Positions 44,164-46,061 of a stretch of DNA of 46,061 nt are shown here, one piece after another (within the stretch, counting starts at the first letter, position 1; each line of letters begins with the position of its first letter). The notes under the pieces are model-generated. The model did no database searches. It had not been told where the DNA came from and was given only the letters and a program-made list of their open reading frames with translations. Made by a program: the position numbers and the translations under genes. The stretch comes from Hydrogenophaga sp. (GTDB lineage: Bacteria; Pseudomonadota; Gammaproteobacteria; Burkholderiales; Burkholderiaceae_C): NCBI RefSeq assembly GCF_022844385.1, contig NZ_JALHLX010000017.1, positions 1 through 46,061 on the forward strand, given 5' to 3'.

Positions 44164-46061
44164 GGCTTGTCGCTGTTGTTGAGGGTTTGCAGGCGGGCGG
44201 TTTCCCGGTAGAGCTGGTCGCGCCCGCTCTCATATTGGCGGGGCCATTGCAAGGCGCGGGTCTGCAGCTTGGCGGCTTCGTGCAGCGTCCAGGCCGGGTC
44301 GGCCAGGTGAGGGCGGGCCACGGCGCAGAGGTCGGCGCGCCCTGCGGCGATGATGCTGTTGGCGTGGTCGGCTTCACTGATCGCGCCCACCGCCATGGTC
44401 AGGATGCCGGCCTCGTTGCGCACGCGGTCGGCGAACGGCGTCTGGTACATGCGGCCGTAGACAGGTTTGGCCGCACGCGTGGTCTGACCCGAGGACACGT
44501 CGATCACGTCGCAGCCGGCCGCCTTGAACAGCCGTGCGATGGCCACCGCGTCGTCGGGCGTGTTGCCGCCAGGCGCCCAGTCGTGCGCGGAGATGCGCAC
44601 GCTCATGGGCCGGTCGTCCGGCCACGCGGCGCGCATGGCGGCGAACACCTCCAGTGGGTAGCGGCAGCGGTTTTCGAGCGAGCCACCGTACTCGTCGGTG
44701 CGCAGGTTGGTCAACGGGCAGATGAACGCCGAGAGCAGGTAGCCGTGGGCCGCGTGCAGTTCGAGCCAGTCGAAGCCGGCGGCGGCAGCGCGTTGCGTTG
44801 AGTCCACGAAGGCGGCGGTGAGCGCGTCCATGTCGGCGCGCGTCATCGCACGCGGCACCTGGTTCTGCTCGCCATAGGGCACGGCGCTCGCCGAGATCAC
44901 GGGCCAGTTGCCGCTCTCCAGCGGTTCGTCGATGCGTTCCCAGCCGAGCTGCGTGGAACCCTTGGGCCCGCTGTGGCCGAGCTGGATGCCGATGTGGGCG
45001 TGGCTGCCGTGCGTGAAGTGCACGATGCGTTCGAACGCGGCTTGCTGCACATCGTTCCACAGGCCGGGGCAACCGGGTGTGATCCGGCCTTCGGGTGTGG
45101 GGCTGGTCATCTCCACCATCACCAGCGCAGCACCGCCGAGCGCGCGCGCGCCCAGGTGAACCAGGTGGTAGTCGCCCACTGCGCCGTCCACCGCGCTGTA
45201 CTGCGCCATGGGCGAGACGACGATGCGGTTCTTCAGCGTGAGGCCGCGCACGGTGAGCGGCAGCAGCATGGGCGGCGTGGGGTGTGAGCCCCCACGCTCC
45301 GCCGCTGCGCGGGTCGCTGCCCCCCGAGGGGGCTGATCCGGCTTGGGGCGGCCCGGCGCCGGATCGGCTTGCGCTTCAAGCCACGACTCATAGCCTTCGA
45401 GCCAGGCGGGATCGCGCAGGCGCAGGTTCTCATGACTGATGCGCTGGCTGCGCGTGAGCAGCGAGTAGGCGAACTGCTCCACCTCCATGCCCGTGTAGCG
45501 GTCCACGTTCTCGAACCACTCGGTGGAGTTGCGCGCGGCGTTCTGGATCTTGAGCACCTCCACGCTGCGCCGCGACTCGTAGCCCTGCAGCACCTCGGCC
45601 ATGTCGGCGTTCGCGTGCCGGGTGAACTCGTTGGCGAGATCGATCGCATCTTCGAGCGCGAGCTTGGTGCCGCTGCCGATGGAGAAGTGCGCGGTGTGGG
45701 CCGCATCGCCCATGAGCACCACGGGTATCTGTCGACCAGCAACATCAATCTGGTGCACCCAGGTCTTGCAGATCACGCGCGGGAAACGGATCCAGTTCGC
45801 CGAGCCGCGCAGGTGCTGCGCATTGCTGATGAGCGCATGGCCTTCCAGCCGGTCGGCGAACAGCTTCTCGCAGAAGGCCACGCCCTCGGCCTGCTCCATC
45901 TGGTCGATGCCGTGCGCCTTCCAGACCGCTTCGGGCGTTTCTACGATGAAGGTCGAGGTCTCGCCGTCGAACTTGTAGGCGTGCGCCTGGAACCAGCCGT
46001 GTTCGGTCTGCACAAAATCGAAGGTGAAGGCGTCAAACGTCTTTTTGGTGCCGAGCCAGAC
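44160..46061 (-). CDS. Fused flavin monooxygenase / old-yellow-enzyme, 2-aminobenzoyl-CoA monooxygenase/reductase type (5' end outside the window)
   Basis: The frame is open to the window edge and gives 633 residues, about 150 short of a full protein. The missing part should hold the FAD GxGxxG motif. The first half is a salicylate-hydroxylase-like monooxygenase with [20 protein letters not shown] (about 45654-45713). The second half is an NADH:flavin oxidoreductase with [32 protein letters not shown] and [19 protein letters not shown]. This fusion is the 2-aminobenzoyl-CoA monooxygenase/reductase of Azoarcus evansii, also annotated as salicylyl-CoA 5-hydroxylase/oxidoreductase. A repeat-derived linker joins the halves. 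A GTG at 46013 is internal. First visible gene of the operon. Confidence 0.9.
   Translation of the reverse strand, partial: VWLGTKKTFDAFTFDFVQTEHGWFQAHAYKFDGETSTFIVETPEAVWKAHGIDQMEQAEGVAFCEKLFADRLEGHALISNAQHLRGSANWIRFPRVICKTWVHQIDVAGRQIPVVLMGDAAHTAHFSIGSGTKLALEDAIDLANEFTRHANADMAEVLQGYESRRSVEVLKIQNAARNSTEWFENVDRYTGMEVEQFAYSLLTRSQRISHENLRLRDPAWLEGYESWLEAQADPAPGRPKPDQPPRGAATRAAAERGGSHPTPPMLLPLTVRGLTLKNRIVVSPMAQYSAVDGAVGDYHLVHLGARALGGAALVMVEMTSPTPEGRITPGCPGLWNDVQQAAFERIVHFTHGSHAHIGIQLGHSGPKGSTQLGWERIDEPLESGNWPVISASAVPYGEQNQVPRAMTRADMDALTAAFVDSTQRAAAAGFDWLELHAAHGYLLSAFICPLTNLRTDEYGGSLENRCRYPLEVFAAMRAAWPDDRPMSVRISAHDWAPGGNTPDDAVAIARLFKAAGCDVIDVSSGQTTRAAKPVYGRMYQTPFADRVRNEAGILTMAVGAISEADHANSIIAAGRADLCAVARPHLADPAWTLHEAAKLQTRALQWPRQYESGRDQLYRETARLQTLNNSDKP
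45285..45360. repeat. Intergenic-type GC-rich repeat read as an interdomain linker
   Basis: The + strand here reads TGAGCCCCCACGCTCCGCC, then GCTGCGCGGGTCGCTGCC, CCCCGAGGGG (4-bp stem, 45321-45332) and CTGATCCGGCTTGGGGCGG. I recognise this string as the type of repeat scattered between genes in Comamonadaceae. It lies inside the fused enzyme, between its two catalytic halves, and is in frame on the - strand. It encodes a Pro/Gly/Arg/Ala-rich stretch ([20 protein letters not shown]). Repeat identity is from memory, since only one clear copy is in the window. Confidence 0.6.

Overview
The window is high-GC chromosomal DNA of a betaproteobacterium. The S10/spc/alpha gene order with infA between secY and rpmJ, the many solitary periplasmic binding proteins (TctC/Bug, DctP and LivK types) and the CoA-dependent aromatic genes point to Burkholderiales. 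Comamonadaceae close to Hydrogenophaga is my best guess; the genus is inference. I see no phage, transposase or CRISPR.

Region 1 (1-7086, + strand) is the end of the ribosomal protein superoperon: rplF (5' end outside the window), rplR, rpsE, rpmD, rplO, secY, infA, rpmJ, rpsM, rpsK, rpsD, rpoA, rplQ. An initiator tRNA-fMet and a strong terminator follow. A promoter-like element and a strong intrinsic terminator sit between rpsK and rpsD.

Region 2 (7087-14974) is mixed: an orphan TRAP binding protein, a YebC/YeeN-type translation factor directly followed by a BLUF blue-light receptor, several small secreted or membrane proteins, an amidase, a His-rich cupin, and DUF2889 and TIGR03643 proteins.

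Region 3 (14960-20777, - strand) is a probable operon read right to left. A GST-zeta (MaiA-like) gene comes first, then an NTF2-like protein, a TctC binding protein, an FMN reductase, a short MetE-like (MesD-like) methionine synthase, a beta-lactamase-fold hydrolase and a FolB-like protein.

Region 4 (20975-37220) holds a PQQ-type sugar dehydrogenase with its diheme cytochrome c. Next come a response regulator divergent from a 1879-residue CHASE/PAS hybrid kinase with a three-receiver, two-HPt phosphorelay. Two acyl-CoA synthetases, a DUF1810 protein, an orphan LivK-type binding protein and a PAS histidine kinase follow. A palindrome-rich AT-rich patch at 35736-35792 lies between a small gene and the last kinase.

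Region 5 (37230-46061, - strand) has a TonB-dependent receptor downstream of a tightly overlapping catabolic operon, read right to left. The genes are a fused flavin monooxygenase/old-yellow-enzyme (cut by the window end), MarR, enoyl-CoA hydratase, acyl-CoA dehydrogenase, benzoate-family CoA ligase and a RidA-like protein. The set matches the aerobic 2-aminobenzoyl-CoA 'hybrid' route for anthranilate. The fused enzyme carries what looks like a Comamonadaceae intergenic repeat read through as its interdomain linker.
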